Assembly: GCA_003244145.1 (NCBI GenBank)
Contig: QHBM01000013.1
Coordinates: forward strand, 1 to 64,000
Length of the DNA: 64,000 bases
Direction of reading: 5' to 3'
DNA from: Chthoniobacterales bacterium
Lineage (GTDB): Bacteria; Verrucomicrobiota; Verrucomicrobiia; Chthoniobacterales; UBA10450
Shown: one piece after another, positions 39,136 to 48,428 of the stretch
Layout of the letters: every line of letters starts with the position of its first letter
Position numbering within the stretch: the stretch's first letter is position 1
Notes under the pieces: model-generated
What the model saw: only the letters and a program-made list of their open reading frames with translations
Databases searched by the model: none
What the model was told of the DNA's origin: nothing
Program-made: the position numbers and the translations under genes

Positions 39136-40257
39136 ATGATACTTCAAAACGACTTCAAGCGTCAGTGGGAGTTCGTCGAAGAACGTGCCGTCGGCGCGGT
39201 GCGTCGAGTGGGCGCGAGCGGCTGGTTCATTCTCGGTCTGGAGGTGGAGGCGTTCGAGAAAGCGCTCGCAGAATTTTGGGGCGTCGCGCATGCAGTCGGA
39301 ACGGGGAACGGACTCGACGCGATCGAGATTGGCCTGCGCTGCCTGAAGCTCCAGCCCGGCGACAAGGTCCTGACGACACCGCTCTCCGCCTTCGCCACCA
39401 CGCTCGGTATTCTTCGGGCCGGAGGCGTGCCGGTCTTTGTCGATGTGAATACGACCGGCGGTATCGATTTGCAGCAATGCCGCGACTTATTGAAGCGAGA
39501 TAACTCGATTCGCTTTTTCGTTCCCGTCCACCTTTACGGTTGTGCGCTGGAGATGGAGGAGCTGGCCCGCCTCAAATCCGATTTTGAATTGCGTGTAGTG
39601 GAAGACTGCGCGCAATCGATCGGAGCGTCTCGGGGGGGAATCCGCGCGGGAACCGTAGGTCAGGTCGCGGCCACCAGTTTTTATCCCACGAAAAATCTCG
39701 GCGCGCTCGGGGATGCCGGTGCACTCCTAACTAATGATGCTGCCGTAGCCGAAGCGGCGAGAAGCATGCGGAATTACGGACAGTCCGCGCATTACGTCCA
39801 TTCCGAGTTTGGCCTGAATAGCCGGCTCGACGAACTGCACGCAGCGATCCTGCGCGACGCGTTCCTTCCCAACCTAACGACCTGGACCGACGCGCGCCGC
39901 CGCACCGCCAAAAAATATCTGGACCGGATCGAGAACCCATCGCTGCAATTCGTCGCGCCTTCCTCGGTCATGGATTCCGTCTGGCATCTGTTTCCCACTT
40001 TGGTTGCACGCGGATTGCGCGAACAATTTCAGGGCCACCTTCGCGCGCGAGGAATCGTCACGGGCGTCCACTATCCGCGCCTCATTCCCGAACAAACGGC
40101 GTTGAAGAAAGGTGCGTGGCACAATGCGATGGACCCGGTGAACGCTCGCCGGTTTGCTCAAGGCGAACTATCGTTGCCGATCCATCCGTTTCTGACCGAG
40201 CCGGAAGTTGATGCGGTCATCGCGGCCTGCAACGATTGGAAACCTGATCAGTCATGA
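39136..40257 (+). CDS. DegT/DnrJ/EryC1/StrS-family sugar aminotransferase
   Basis: FILGLEVEAFEKALAEFWGVAHAVGTGNGLDAIEIGLRCL…VEDCAQSIGA…TSFYPTKNLGALGDAGALLTND…NSRLDELHAAIL. Confidence 0.92.
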   Translation: MILQNDFKRQWEFVEERAVGAVRRVGASGWFILGLEVEAFEKALAEFWGVAHAVGTGNGLDAIEIGLRCLKLQPGDKVLTTPLSAFATTLGILRAGGVPVFVDVNTTGGIDLQQCRDLLKRDNSIRFFVPVHLYGCALEMEELARLKSDFELRVVEDCAQSIGASRGGIRAGTVGQVAATSFYPTKNLGALGDAGALLTNDAAVAEAARSMRNYGQSAHYVHSEFGLNSRLDELHAAILRDAFLPNLTTWTDARRRTAKKYLDRIENPSLQFVAPSSVMDSVWHLFPTLVARGLREQFQGHLRARGIVTGVHYPRLIPEQTALKKGAWHNAMDPVNARRFAQGELSLPIHPFLTEPEVDAVIAACNDWKPDQS

Positions 40258-41237
40258 AAAGCGAGTTCGACGGAGCGCGGGTCCTGATTACCGGAGGGAT
40301 GGGCTTTATCGGTTCCAACCTGGCCCGGCGCCTCGACGGTCTCGGAGCGGACATTACCGTGATCGATAGCCTGATCCCGGATTACGGCGGCAATCTTTTC
40401 AACGTGGACGGCCTCGAGCAGCGTCTTCACGTCAACATTTCCGATGTGCGCGATACCTACAGCATGCGCCACCTGGTCCAGGGCAAGGATTACCTGTTTA
40501 ACCTGGCCGGACAAACCAGCCATCTCGATTCCATGCTCAATCCGATGCCCGACCTGGAGATCAATTGCCAGGCGCAGCTCTCGATTCTCGAAGCCTGTCG
40601 CGCGAGCAATCCGGCGATCAAAATTATTTTTGCCAGCACCCGCCAGATTTATGGACGTCCGGAAACTCTGCCGGTGCCGGAGACCCATCCGTTGCGACCG
40701 GTGGACGTGAACGGGATAAACAAGATGGCGGGCGAGAAGTATCACCTTCTTTACAGCGACCTCTATGGCATTCACGCCACTGCCTTGCGCCTGACGAACA
40801 CGATCGGGCCCCGGATGCGCATCAAGGACGCGCGGCAAACTTTTGTAGGTCTATGGGTGCGCCAGTTACTCGAAGGCCGGCCGATCGAAGTGTGGGGCGG
40901 CAAACAATTGCGCGACTTCACCGATGTCGAGGATGCCGTCGACGCTTTCCTGATCGCGGCGACAACGCCTGCGACCAGGGGACAAGTGTATAACCTCGGC
41001 GGAAGCGAAGTGCTCGATCTTGCCAGCCTCGCCAGGTTAATGGCCGAGGTTAATGGCGCGGGCGAATATGCCATTCACGAATTTCCCGCCGAGCGACGCG
41101 CGATCGACATCGGCGATTACTACGCGGACTTTACCAAGATCCGTTCCGAGCTGGGATGGACGCCTAAGAGAACTCTTCGCGAAACGATCGAGTCGACCTT
41201 GCGTTACTTCCGGGAGTTCAAGTCCCACTACTTATAG
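40254..41237 (+). CDS. NAD-dependent epimerase/dehydratase
   Basis: RVLITGGMGFIGSNLARRLDGLGADITVID…LFNLAGQTSHLDSM…YHLLYSDLYGIHATALRLTNTIGPR; 4-nt ATGA overlap with previous gene. Confidence 0.9.
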   Translation: MKSEFDGARVLITGGMGFIGSNLARRLDGLGADITVIDSLIPDYGGNLFNVDGLEQRLHVNISDVRDTYSMRHLVQGKDYLFNLAGQTSHLDSMLNPMPDLEINCQAQLSILEACRASNPAIKIIFASTRQIYGRPETLPVPETHPLRPVDVNGINKMAGEKYHLLYSDLYGIHATALRLTNTIGPRMRIKDARQTFVGLWVRQLLEGRPIEVWGGKQLRDFTDVEDAVDAFLIAATTPATRGQVYNLGGSEVLDLASLARLMAEVNGAGEYAIHEFPAERRAIDIGDYYADFTKIRSELGWTPKRTLRETIESTLRYFREFKSHYL

Positions 41238-41243
41238 CAATCG

Positions 41244-41969
41244 TCAGAGCTTGAACCCCGCTGCGACGGCATCCTTGTGAAACATCCGCACGGTATCGAG
41301 AGATAACTCGGCCAGATCCATTCCTCCCAGTTTGGCGACCTTATTGAGAATGTCGTGCGGCACGGTCACGATTTGGCAGCCGCAGGCGGCGGCCTGGAAG
41401 ATGTTCAGCACTTCGCGCACGCTGGCCCAGAGAAGCTCGGCGTCCGGAAGTCCGCGCAAGATTTCCAGCGACTGCTTCATCAGCGGCATCGGATCCACGC
41501 CGGTGTCCGCGATCCGGCCGGCGAAGACTGAGACCACGCAGGGCACTTCGCCGCTGACCGCTCCGGCCACGCCCTCGACCTGATCGCGGGTCAGAATCGC
41601 GGTGAGGTTCAGTTTCACCCCTTCGGCGCTCAGGTCGCGAATAAGCGGAAGAGCGGATTCTCCGCGAGTGTTGGTGATCGGAATCTTGACGTAAACATTC
41701 TCCTGCCACTTCCCTATCATGAGTGCCTGTCGGCGCATCTCCGGGAATTCGTCGGAAAAAACCTCGAACGAGATCGGCTTCTCTTTCACAACCTCGAGCA
41801 CGCCACGAGCAAACTTCTCGTAGTCGGCAACTCCAACTTTCCGCATCAAGGTCGGATTGGTCGTTAGGCCTTTGATGTACGACTTGGCGTAAAGGGCAGC
41901 GATGCCTTCCTGATCTGCGCCGTCGGCGAAAATCTTGATCGGCAAATCCTCGAGCAGCTGCGTGTTCAT
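41244..41969 (-). CDS. transaldolase family protein
   Basis: IKIFADGADQEGIAALYAKSYIKGLTTNPTLMRK…NVYVKIPITNT…KLNLTAILTRDQV…VSVFAGRIADTG. Confidence 0.88.
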   Translation of the reverse strand: MNTQLLEDLPIKIFADGADQEGIAALYAKSYIKGLTTNPTLMRKVGVADYEKFARGVLEVVKEKPISFEVFSDEFPEMRRQALMIGKWQENVYVKIPITNTRGESALPLIRDLSAEGVKLNLTAILTRDQVEGVAGAVSGEVPCVVSVFAGRIADTGVDPMPLMKQSLEILRGLPDAELLWASVREVLNIFQAAACGCQIVTVPHDILNKVAKLGGMDLAELSLDTVRMFHKDAVAAGFKL

Positions 41970-42001
41970 GAGACTGGACGCTAGAGCCGATTGCGTGCCC
42001 G

Positions 42002-42574
42002 CTACAAGTGGTTTCGCGCGATCGCGCGCAGGATCGCAGCAACCGCTTCCTGGAAATTGGCCACGGTGAACTCGGGGCGTTCGCGTAATGTTTCCCGGTA
42101 ACCGTGATCGATAAAAACGGCGCGACAACCGGCGGCATGCGCGCAATCGATATCGCGCCAGCGATCGCCGATAACGAAACTTTGTTTCAGATCGATCTCG
42201 TGGGCGGCGGCGGCGTGCAGAAGCATTCCCGGTTTTGGTTTGCGGCAATCGCACGGTTCGCCGTGAGCGCTGCCGGCATGAAAACAAACTTCAATCCCGT
42301 CGAGCAAAGGAATCGAAACGCGCAGTTGTGCGTGGATGGCCTCAACTGATTCCCGGCTTTGCGTTCCGCGGCCGACATCCGGTTGGTTCGTGACCACGAT
42401 AAGGAGGAACCCGGCCTCCTTGAGTCGTGCGCAGCTTTCGGGGACATCGGGATAAAGCTCGAACTCGGCCAGCGTGGCGGGCGGAAAGGGGAGGCCATCT
42501 TTGACGACGGGCCGATTGAGCACGCCATCACGATCGAGAAAGACGGCGCGTCTTTTTATTTCGTGCTCTCCCAT
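42002..42574 (-). CDS. gmhB: HAD-IIIA phosphatase, D-glycero-D-manno-heptose 1,7-bisphosphate 7-phosphatase-like
   Basis: RRAVFLDRDGVLNRP…VVTNQPDVGRG…CDCRKPKPGMLL…SFVIGDRWRDIDCAHAAGCRAVFIDHGY. Confidence 0.85.
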   Translation of the reverse strand: MGEHEIKRRAVFLDRDGVLNRPVVKDGLPFPPATLAEFELYPDVPESCARLKEAGFLLIVVTNQPDVGRGTQSRESVEAIHAQLRVSIPLLDGIEVCFHAGSAHGEPCDCRKPKPGMLLHAAAAHEIDLKQSFVIGDRWRDIDCAHAAGCRAVFIDHGYRETLRERPEFTVANFQEAVAAILRAIARNHL

Positions 42575-43152
42575 TTCGTCTGCGCTGCCTTCAGCGCGGG
42601 ATGAGAGACGAACAAATGCCAGACTACCGCTTGAAACGCTTCCGCGTGCGGCGTTGTATTCATCGGGTTCACGGTCGGAATGATGATGCAAACATCAGCG
42701 ACCTGCGCGGTGTAGCCGCCGTCGCGCCCGACAATCCCGAGGACCGCGCTGCCGCGTTCCTTTGCCAGTTGCAACGCCGCCACCAGATTAGGGCTGACAT
42801 TTTTTTCGACATTGCCGCCGCCCACTGAAAGTACGAGGAGCCCGTCCTTCTCGGTCAGCCGGCTGCCCTTCAACCATTCCACGAAGACCGTGGTCCAACC
42901 TTCATCGTTCGTACGCGCAGTCAGCTCCGAAACATTGTCTGTCGGCGCATAACATTCCATGTCGGCGATCTTGCGGAAATCGTTGACGGCGTGAGAAGCG
43001 TTCGCGGCGCTGCCACCGACACCCAGGATAAAAAGACGGCCGCCGCGTGATCGCACGTTTACCAGCAGCTCAACTGCCTTTTCGCAGAGAGCCGGGTCGA
43101 GCTTGGCGACGACTTCAGCAGTCTCACGAAGGTGTTGTTCGGAATAGTTCAT
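42556..43152 (-). CDS. gmhA: SIS domain protein, sedoheptulose 7-phosphate isomerase-like
   Basis: GGRLFILGVGGSAANASHAVNDFRKIADMECYAPTDNVSELTARTNDEGWTTVF…LSVGGGNVEKNVSPNLVAAL. Confidence 0.8.
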   Translation of the reverse strand: MNYSEQHLRETAEVVAKLDPALCEKAVELLVNVRSRGGRLFILGVGGSAANASHAVNDFRKIADMECYAPTDNVSELTARTNDEGWTTVFVEWLKGSRLTEKDGLLVLSVGGGNVEKNVSPNLVAALQLAKERGSAVLGIVGRDGGYTAQVADVCIIIPTVNPMNTTPHAEAFQAVVWHLFVSHPALKAAQTKWESTK

Positions 43153-43862
43153 GGTCTGACCGAGAGTGGCTGTGCGCGCAAGAGAGAGTCAAGTTCGGCG
43201 AGGCCTTGCGGCGAACCGATCTCGTAAAAGCGCTGGCTCACTTCGTAACCGGCCAACTGTTTTTCGCGCACTAAATCCTGATAAACGTCGGCCAGACCGA
43301 AAGCTTTTTCTTCAGGGCGATGAGCCAGAGCCTCCGCACGCAAAAAGCCCACGCCGTAATCGATGTGTTTCATCTCAGGGACGAGATTGCGTTTGTCGTA
43401 TTGTTTGATTTCACCAGCCTCGAACCAAACGTTGCTCGGCTCCCAGCGGCTTTCGTTCTTGAACACTGTCATCAACCCCAGTTTTCCGCTGCGGGCAAAC
43501 GCGCGCGCCGGCTCGGCGTAATCGACCGGCAGGTAGGAGTCGCCGTAGAGCACCATGAATTCTTCGCCCAACAAAGGAAGCGCCTTTTTGATGGCGCCGC
43601 CGGTGCCGAGCAAATTCGGGCCATCGAAAGAATATTTCAGTTCGATTCCAAACGCGGCGCCATCGCCGAATTCCTCTTCGATCATCTCGCCGCGATAACC
43701 GACACAAAGCACGACCTGCCTGACGCCGGCTGCGTGCAGCAACCGGAGCTGGTGCGCCAGAAACGGCTGACCCGCCACCGACACCAGCGCTTTCGGAATT
43801 GTTTCCGTGATCGGCCGCAAACGCGTAGCCAATCCGCCGGCGAGGATTGCCGCCGGGCTCAT
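43149..43862 (-). CDS. hddC: nucleotidyltransferase (HddC-like, heptose-1-phosphate)
   Basis: AAILAGGLATRLRPITETIPKALVSVAGQPFLAHQLRLL…LYGDSYLPVDYAEP; 4-nt overlap with neighbours. Confidence 0.8.
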   Translation of the reverse strand: MSPAAILAGGLATRLRPITETIPKALVSVAGQPFLAHQLRLLHAAGVRQVVLCVGYRGEMIEEEFGDGAAFGIELKYSFDGPNLLGTGGAIKKALPLLGEEFMVLYGDSYLPVDYAEPARAFARSGKLGLMTVFKNESRWEPSNVWFEAGEIKQYDKRNLVPEMKHIDYGVGFLRAEALAHRPEEKAFGLADVYQDLVREKQLAGYEVSQRFYEIGSPQGLAELDSLLRAQPLSVRP

Positions 43863-44839
43863 TGGTTAAGTATCCGGGTCCCCTCGAAATCGAATCGAAA
43901 CCGCACTTCGGCCAGGCCCATCTCGCGCATGACGTGGCGCAGCTTCACTTTGTCGCCCGCATAGAACATGAGGAAGCCGCCGCCGCCGGCGCCGATCAGC
44001 TTGCCGCCGAGCGCGCCGTTCGCCATCGCGGAATTATACCAGTCATTGATATCCGGATTGCTCATCCCGCGGGACCGCTCCTTCTTGCGCTGCCAATGCA
44101 CGTCCATCAGCCGCGCGAACTCGCCTAGGTCGCCGCTCTCGAGCGCCTTCTGGCTTTGTTTTCCGAGGTCCTTGATGAAGTGAAGGTTCTCCGTCATCGC
44201 GGCGTCGGCCTGCTTACTCTTGTCATCTTGTTCCTTCAGAATCGCGGAAGCGGAGCGCGAGTAACCGGTGAAAAAGAGTAACAGGTTATCTTCCAGGTTG
44301 AACAAGGTCTCCTCCGAGATTTTCAACGGCGCGGCTACCACCCGCCCGTCCGGCAGGAATTGGAAGCAAGTAATACCTCCATAGGCCGCGATGTATTGGT
44401 CCTGCTTGCCGATTGGTTCGCCCAGTTTTTCCAGCTCGATGCAGCAAGCCTGCTCGGCCAACTCGGACGGGTGCACGAGGTTCTTCTTCAAAGCATGAAA
44501 AGCTTTTAACAAAGCCGTGGTGAAACTGCCTGATGACCCCAGTCCCGTCCCCGCGGGGATATCGGCCATGCTTGTGATCTCCAGGTTGCGCTCCTGGATG
44601 TCTACCAGCTTCAACGCTTCGCGAATAATAGGATGCTTGATCTCATCGACGGTGGCGGCCTCTTCCAAGTGGGAATATTTGAGAAGGAAACCTTCCACAA
44701 AACGCCGGTGGACATTGATGTAGACATACTTGTCGATCGCGGCCGCAATTAGAAAGCCAGAATGTTCGCGATAGTAAGAGGGTAGGTCGGTCCCTCCGCC
44801 ACCCAGCGAAATCCGAAGCGGTGAGCGTGTGATGATCAT
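43859..44839 (-). CDS. hddA: GHMP kinase (HddA-like heptose 7-phosphate kinase)
   Basis: MIITRSPLRISLGGGGTDLPSYYREHSGFLIAAAIDKYVYI…PAGTGLGSSGSFTTALLKAF…GGKLIGAGGGGFLMFYA. Confidence 0.87.
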   Translation of the reverse strand: MIITRSPLRISLGGGGTDLPSYYREHSGFLIAAAIDKYVYINVHRRFVEGFLLKYSHLEEAATVDEIKHPIIREALKLVDIQERNLEITSMADIPAGTGLGSSGSFTTALLKAFHALKKNLVHPSELAEQACCIELEKLGEPIGKQDQYIAAYGGITCFQFLPDGRVVAAPLKISEETLFNLEDNLLLFFTGYSRSASAILKEQDDKSKQADAAMTENLHFIKDLGKQSQKALESGDLGEFARLMDVHWQRKKERSRGMSNPDINDWYNSAMANGALGGKLIGAGGGGFLMFYAGDKVKLRHVMREMGLAEVRFRFDFEGTRILNQ

Positions 44840-45615
44840 GGTGAGGTCTTGCGAGCTACGGCCACCACCTGCCAGCCGAACGGTGAGTCAAGGAGGTTAG
44901 CATGAAAGAGAGAGCGGAACAGTTTCATTGTATAGTTAGCCAGGGTTGATGACGCACGGCCCGATTGCGTTTCCACGTCCCGCGTCAACCGCTTCCCTCG
45001 CGAGATCACAAGTAAACGGTAAAGATTGAAGAAGGGAAAGCCAGCAAGGTAAATCCGTTCGACCGAGTAACCCGCTTCTTCGAGCATTGCCCGGATTTTC
45101 TGGCGATCAAAGTGCTGTCGATGTCCTATGTGCCGGTCAAACCCTGACATCGGGCCGCCTGGGACCGTGACAATCAATCGAGCATCCGGCGCCAGATACT
45201 TGCGGGCGTGCTCGAGAAAGGAGGCCGGATCATCGACGTGTTCCAGCACCTCGGAACATACCGCATGCGTGGCCCAGCCCACGAAATCATTTAGAGCCGC
45301 CGGGGGTTGAAAAATATCCGCTACCAGAAAGGTCGCTCGCGGAACCTTGCCCTGGGAAATCGCCACGCCGCTTTCGCTCAGCTCCGCTCCGAGAAGTTTC
45401 GCTTTCGGCAGGAGTGGCTGCAGCTTTTCCATTAGATCGCCCTGACCGCTACCTAGATCGAACACCTGCGCCCCGGAATGGTTTGCGGTTTCGCAAAGCA
45501 GTCGGGCAATCAGATCGTGCCGCATGCGTTGCCCTGGGTTGAATCTGGCGGACTCGGCATAATGGTCCCAGTGAGCGTCCCAGTCGTCCTGTGCTGAACG
45601 AAGTTGGCTAGACAT
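44836..45615 (-). CDS. class I SAM-dependent methyltransferase
   Basis: QVFDLGSGQGDLMEKLQPLLPKAKLLGAELSESGV…VCSEVLEHVDDPASFLEHARKYLAPDARLIVTVPGGP. Confidence 0.85.
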   Translation of the reverse strand: MSSQLRSAQDDWDAHWDHYAESARFNPGQRMRHDLIARLLCETANHSGAQVFDLGSGQGDLMEKLQPLLPKAKLLGAELSESGVAISQGKVPRATFLVADIFQPPAALNDFVGWATHAVCSEVLEHVDDPASFLEHARKYLAPDARLIVTVPGGPMSGFDRHIGHRQHFDRQKIRAMLEEAGYSVERIYLAGFPFFNLYRLLVISRGKRLTRDVETQSGRASSTLANYTMKLFRSLFHANLLDSPFGWQVVAVARKTSP

Positions 45616-46225
45616 CTTCGCGACGAGCTACCGCGAAAAGGTTAAGACGAAACTTATGGTAACGAAGCTTGATCAGACTTGGTTTGAAGCCGGCCTGCAC
45701 CAGCAAAGGCCATAGGCCCCGCTTATCGTAATACATCTTATGATCGTCCATTTCGATCTTGGGACTTAGACCCAGGCGGAACGCAGAGAACTCCAGGAAG
45801 CTCTTGCCGAGCCACGTGGGGACGTTAATGAGCAGCACGCCGGAAGGCTTGAGCAGCCGCCGGGCCGTTTCAATCACGACAAGAGGATCGCGCAAATGCT
45901 CGAGCACGGAGATGAGCAGCACAGCATCAAAGCGCTCGGACTCCAGCTGGGGGAGGATTTCCTCAATGGCGCCTTCGTAGAAAGTAAACTTTCCCGGAGT
46001 CTGTAGTTCCGGAGCGATCCGGAAGTCCACGCCAATGCCTCGCTTGAGCCGCGGACCCAGCGCCAGCAGCTGCGTCGCGCCGAAGCCGCAACCCAGTTCC
46101 AACACTTCAAGGTCCGAGCGCTTGGGAAGGTAACGTGATATGGCTCGCTGCGAGAGCCACACTCCGGCCCGATCCACCGGTGTCAGACCCTGCTGGCCGT
46201 AAGCTTCGTCGGGGCGCGTGTTCAC
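45608..46225 (-). CDS. class I SAM-dependent methyltransferase
   Basis: DLEVLELGCGFGATQLLALG…AVLLISVLEHLRDPLVVIETARRLLKPSGVLLINVPTW. Confidence 0.85.
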   Translation of the reverse strand: MNTRPDEAYGQQGLTPVDRAGVWLSQRAISRYLPKRSDLEVLELGCGFGATQLLALGPRLKRGIGVDFRIAPELQTPGKFTFYEGAIEEILPQLESERFDAVLLISVLEHLRDPLVVIETARRLLKPSGVLLINVPTWLGKSFLEFSAFRLGLSPKIEMDDHKMYYDKRGLWPLLVQAGFKPSLIKLRYHKFRLNLFAVARREDV

Positions 46226-47418
46226 ACTTTTTCTTTGGGAGCTACTCGCTGCGCCATCTCCAGTAACAAGGTGAAGCAGAAAGTCTGGAAGCCGACAATG
46301 ATAAGGAGAAGCCCAAAGATCGCCGGATGCGAAATCTCGTATAACCTAAACTCGGAATGCAAATAATGGTAAACCAGCGTGCCCAGGAGAACAATGCCGA
46401 CAAGCACGCAGCCGGCCGAGATAACCATGCCGCGATCGTAGGTGAGAGCTTGTTGCAGCCGCCTTAGAGACTGTGCGCGCAGTCCATGCATGACTCTGGC
46501 CAGGACGCCGATTTGAATCGAGCTATAACCAAGAGTTACGCAGGTCACTCCGAAAAGCATCCAGTAAAGGCTAAAGCCAAAGCCGCCGATCGTGATGGGT
46601 CCCATGGCCAGCGCACTGGCAAGGATAGCGCCGATGCTTGTAAGCACCATTCCTGGCTTCAACAGAAAAGAATCGGGTGTATACACCAGCATAACCTTGA
46701 GATTCAACCATCCAGCTATCCAGGGCGAGAGCCAACCCATCCGCCGATGATGACTGAAACGCCCTGCGCGGTCCTTGTAGAATTTTACGGGCACTTCGGC
46801 AGTGGCCAGGCGCAACCGGGCAGCCTTGAGCACCATCTCGCTGGCATACTCCCACGACTGAGACTTTAAGTCGATCCGCTCCAGCGCCGCCCGCGTCAGG
46901 CCACGCATGCCACAGTGGATATCGGAGTAACGGCTATGATAGATTCGGTTCAAGATCCAGGTAGTCAGCGGGGTGCCGAAGTAACGATGCAATCCCGGCA
47001 TCGCGCCCTTCTCGATGCTGCCGCGAAAGCGGCTGCCCATGATGAACTCGGCGCCTTTCCGAAACTGTTCCACGAAAGGCGCCAGTTCACGAAAGTCGTA
47101 GGTCAAGTCGGCGTCTCCCATAATAACCCATTGGCCCCGGATGTATGGAATAGAATCAATGTAGGCGCGGCCTAAGCCGCGTTTCGGAGTCCGCAGCACC
47201 TCGCCGCCGTGCGCCAAGGCGATGTCGGCAGTTTGATCAGTCGAACTATCGATGATCAGGATTTGCCCGGTCACACAGGCAGCAGCCAGTCCTTCTTTAC
47301 ACCAGTCGACGAATTCTCCGACCGTGATTTCTTCATTCAATGCTGGGACGACGATAGAAACCTCTTCGCCTCCAATGACAGCGTCGCGAGGAGTAAGGTG
47401 AACAGGCTCCTTATCCAT
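46222..47418 (-). CDS. glycosyltransferase family 2 (dolichol-phosphate-sugar synthase-like) with C-terminal TM
   Basis: VSIVVPALNEEITVGEFVDWC…IIDSSTDQTADIA…GLGRAYIDSIPYIRGQWVIMGDADLTYDF…DIHCGMRGLTRAALERI. Confidence 0.88.
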   Translation of the reverse strand: MDKEPVHLTPRDAVIGGEEVSIVVPALNEEITVGEFVDWCKEGLAAACVTGQILIIDSSTDQTADIALAHGGEVLRTPKRGLGRAYIDSIPYIRGQWVIMGDADLTYDFRELAPFVEQFRKGAEFIMGSRFRGSIEKGAMPGLHRYFGTPLTTWILNRIYHSRYSDIHCGMRGLTRAALERIDLKSQSWEYASEMVLKAARLRLATAEVPVKFYKDRAGRFSHHRRMGWLSPWIAGWLNLKVMLVYTPDSFLLKPGMVLTSIGAILASALAMGPITIGGFGFSLYWMLFGVTCVTLGYSSIQIGVLARVMHGLRAQSLRRLQQALTYDRGMVISAGCVLVGIVLLGTLVYHYLHSEFRLYEISHPAIFGLLLIIVGFQTFCFTLLLEMAQRVAPKEKV

Positions 47419-47428
47419 GGTTCTTTGG

Positions 47429-48412
47429 CTATTCGCCCTCGATTTCCTTGATCATCGCCCGGATCGCGTCGCGGATTGCCTCCGCGGAGTTACGCTCGGC
47501 ACGCCAGCCTAAGGATTTGATTTTCGTCACATTAAAGCGAACCACCGGCACGTCACCTTTCCAGCCCCGGTCGCCTCCCGTATAGTCGTAGCGGACGGAG
47601 CCCGCGCTCAACCCGCATTCGGTCACAGCAATATCAGCGATTTGTTTCACCGTGATGTAATCATCCGTCGCCGCGTTAAACACGTCGAAGCGTTCGGGGC
47701 AATGCTCCGCGACGGTGAAGATCGCCCGCAGGACATCGTCGACATGAATGTAGGACTTGCTTTGGGTGCCATCGCCGAGAATCCGCAGGCAGCTCGACTC
47801 CTCCTTTAATCGGCGCACGAAATCGTAGCCCACGCCATGGGTTTGACGCGGACCAACCACGTTGGCAAAGCGAAATGCGCAGCCCGTCAGATCGAACATA
47901 TGGCAGTAAGCGGCGATAAGACCTTCGCAGGCGAGCTTGCTCGCGCCATAGGTGGAGATAGGTATGCAAGGGCCATAGTCTTCCCGGAAAGCTACCCCCG
48001 GGTTTTCCCCATAGATACCGCTGCCAGATGTATACAGAATCTTGCGGACCTTGTTCACCCGCATCGCCTCGAGGACATTCTGAGCCAGGTAGGTTCCCTC
48101 CCAGAAATCGATGTCCGGTTGAGTCACGGCTTTGGCAATGTCGGGGTTGGCCGCGAGGTGAAAGACGGTATCGCAGCCGGCCATGGCGGAAGTAACCGCG
48201 CCAAGCTCCTTTAAGTCGGCCTCCACGATCTGGACCCGGGGATCATTAGACGCTTCGGCGATGTGCGATCGGTGGCCCGACGTAAAGTTATCGAATATAA
48301 CAATCCGCTTTACCCCGGCACTCGCGAGCAGGAAGCGTAGAAGATGGCTGCCAATAAACCCGGCGCCGCCGGAAATGAAAACGTCGTTTCCCACGGAGGT
48401 CTTGGTTACCAT
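47429..48412 (-). CDS. NAD-dependent epimerase/dehydratase
   Basis: NDVFISGGAGFIGSHLLRFLLASAGVKRIVIFDNFTSGHRSHI…YTSGSGIYGENPGV…ISTYGASKLACEGLIAAYC. Confidence 0.9.
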   Translation of the reverse strand: MVTKTSVGNDVFISGGAGFIGSHLLRFLLASAGVKRIVIFDNFTSGHRSHIAEASNDPRVQIVEADLKELGAVTSAMAGCDTVFHLAANPDIAKAVTQPDIDFWEGTYLAQNVLEAMRVNKVRKILYTSGSGIYGENPGVAFREDYGPCIPISTYGASKLACEGLIAAYCHMFDLTGCAFRFANVVGPRQTHGVGYDFVRRLKEESSCLRILGDGTQSKSYIHVDDVLRAIFTVAEHCPERFDVFNAATDDYITVKQIADIAVTECGLSAGSVRYDYTGGDRGWKGDVPVVRFNVTKIKSLGWRAERNSAEAIRDAIRAMIKEIEGE

Positions 48413-48428
48413 GTCGCGACAGCTAGCT

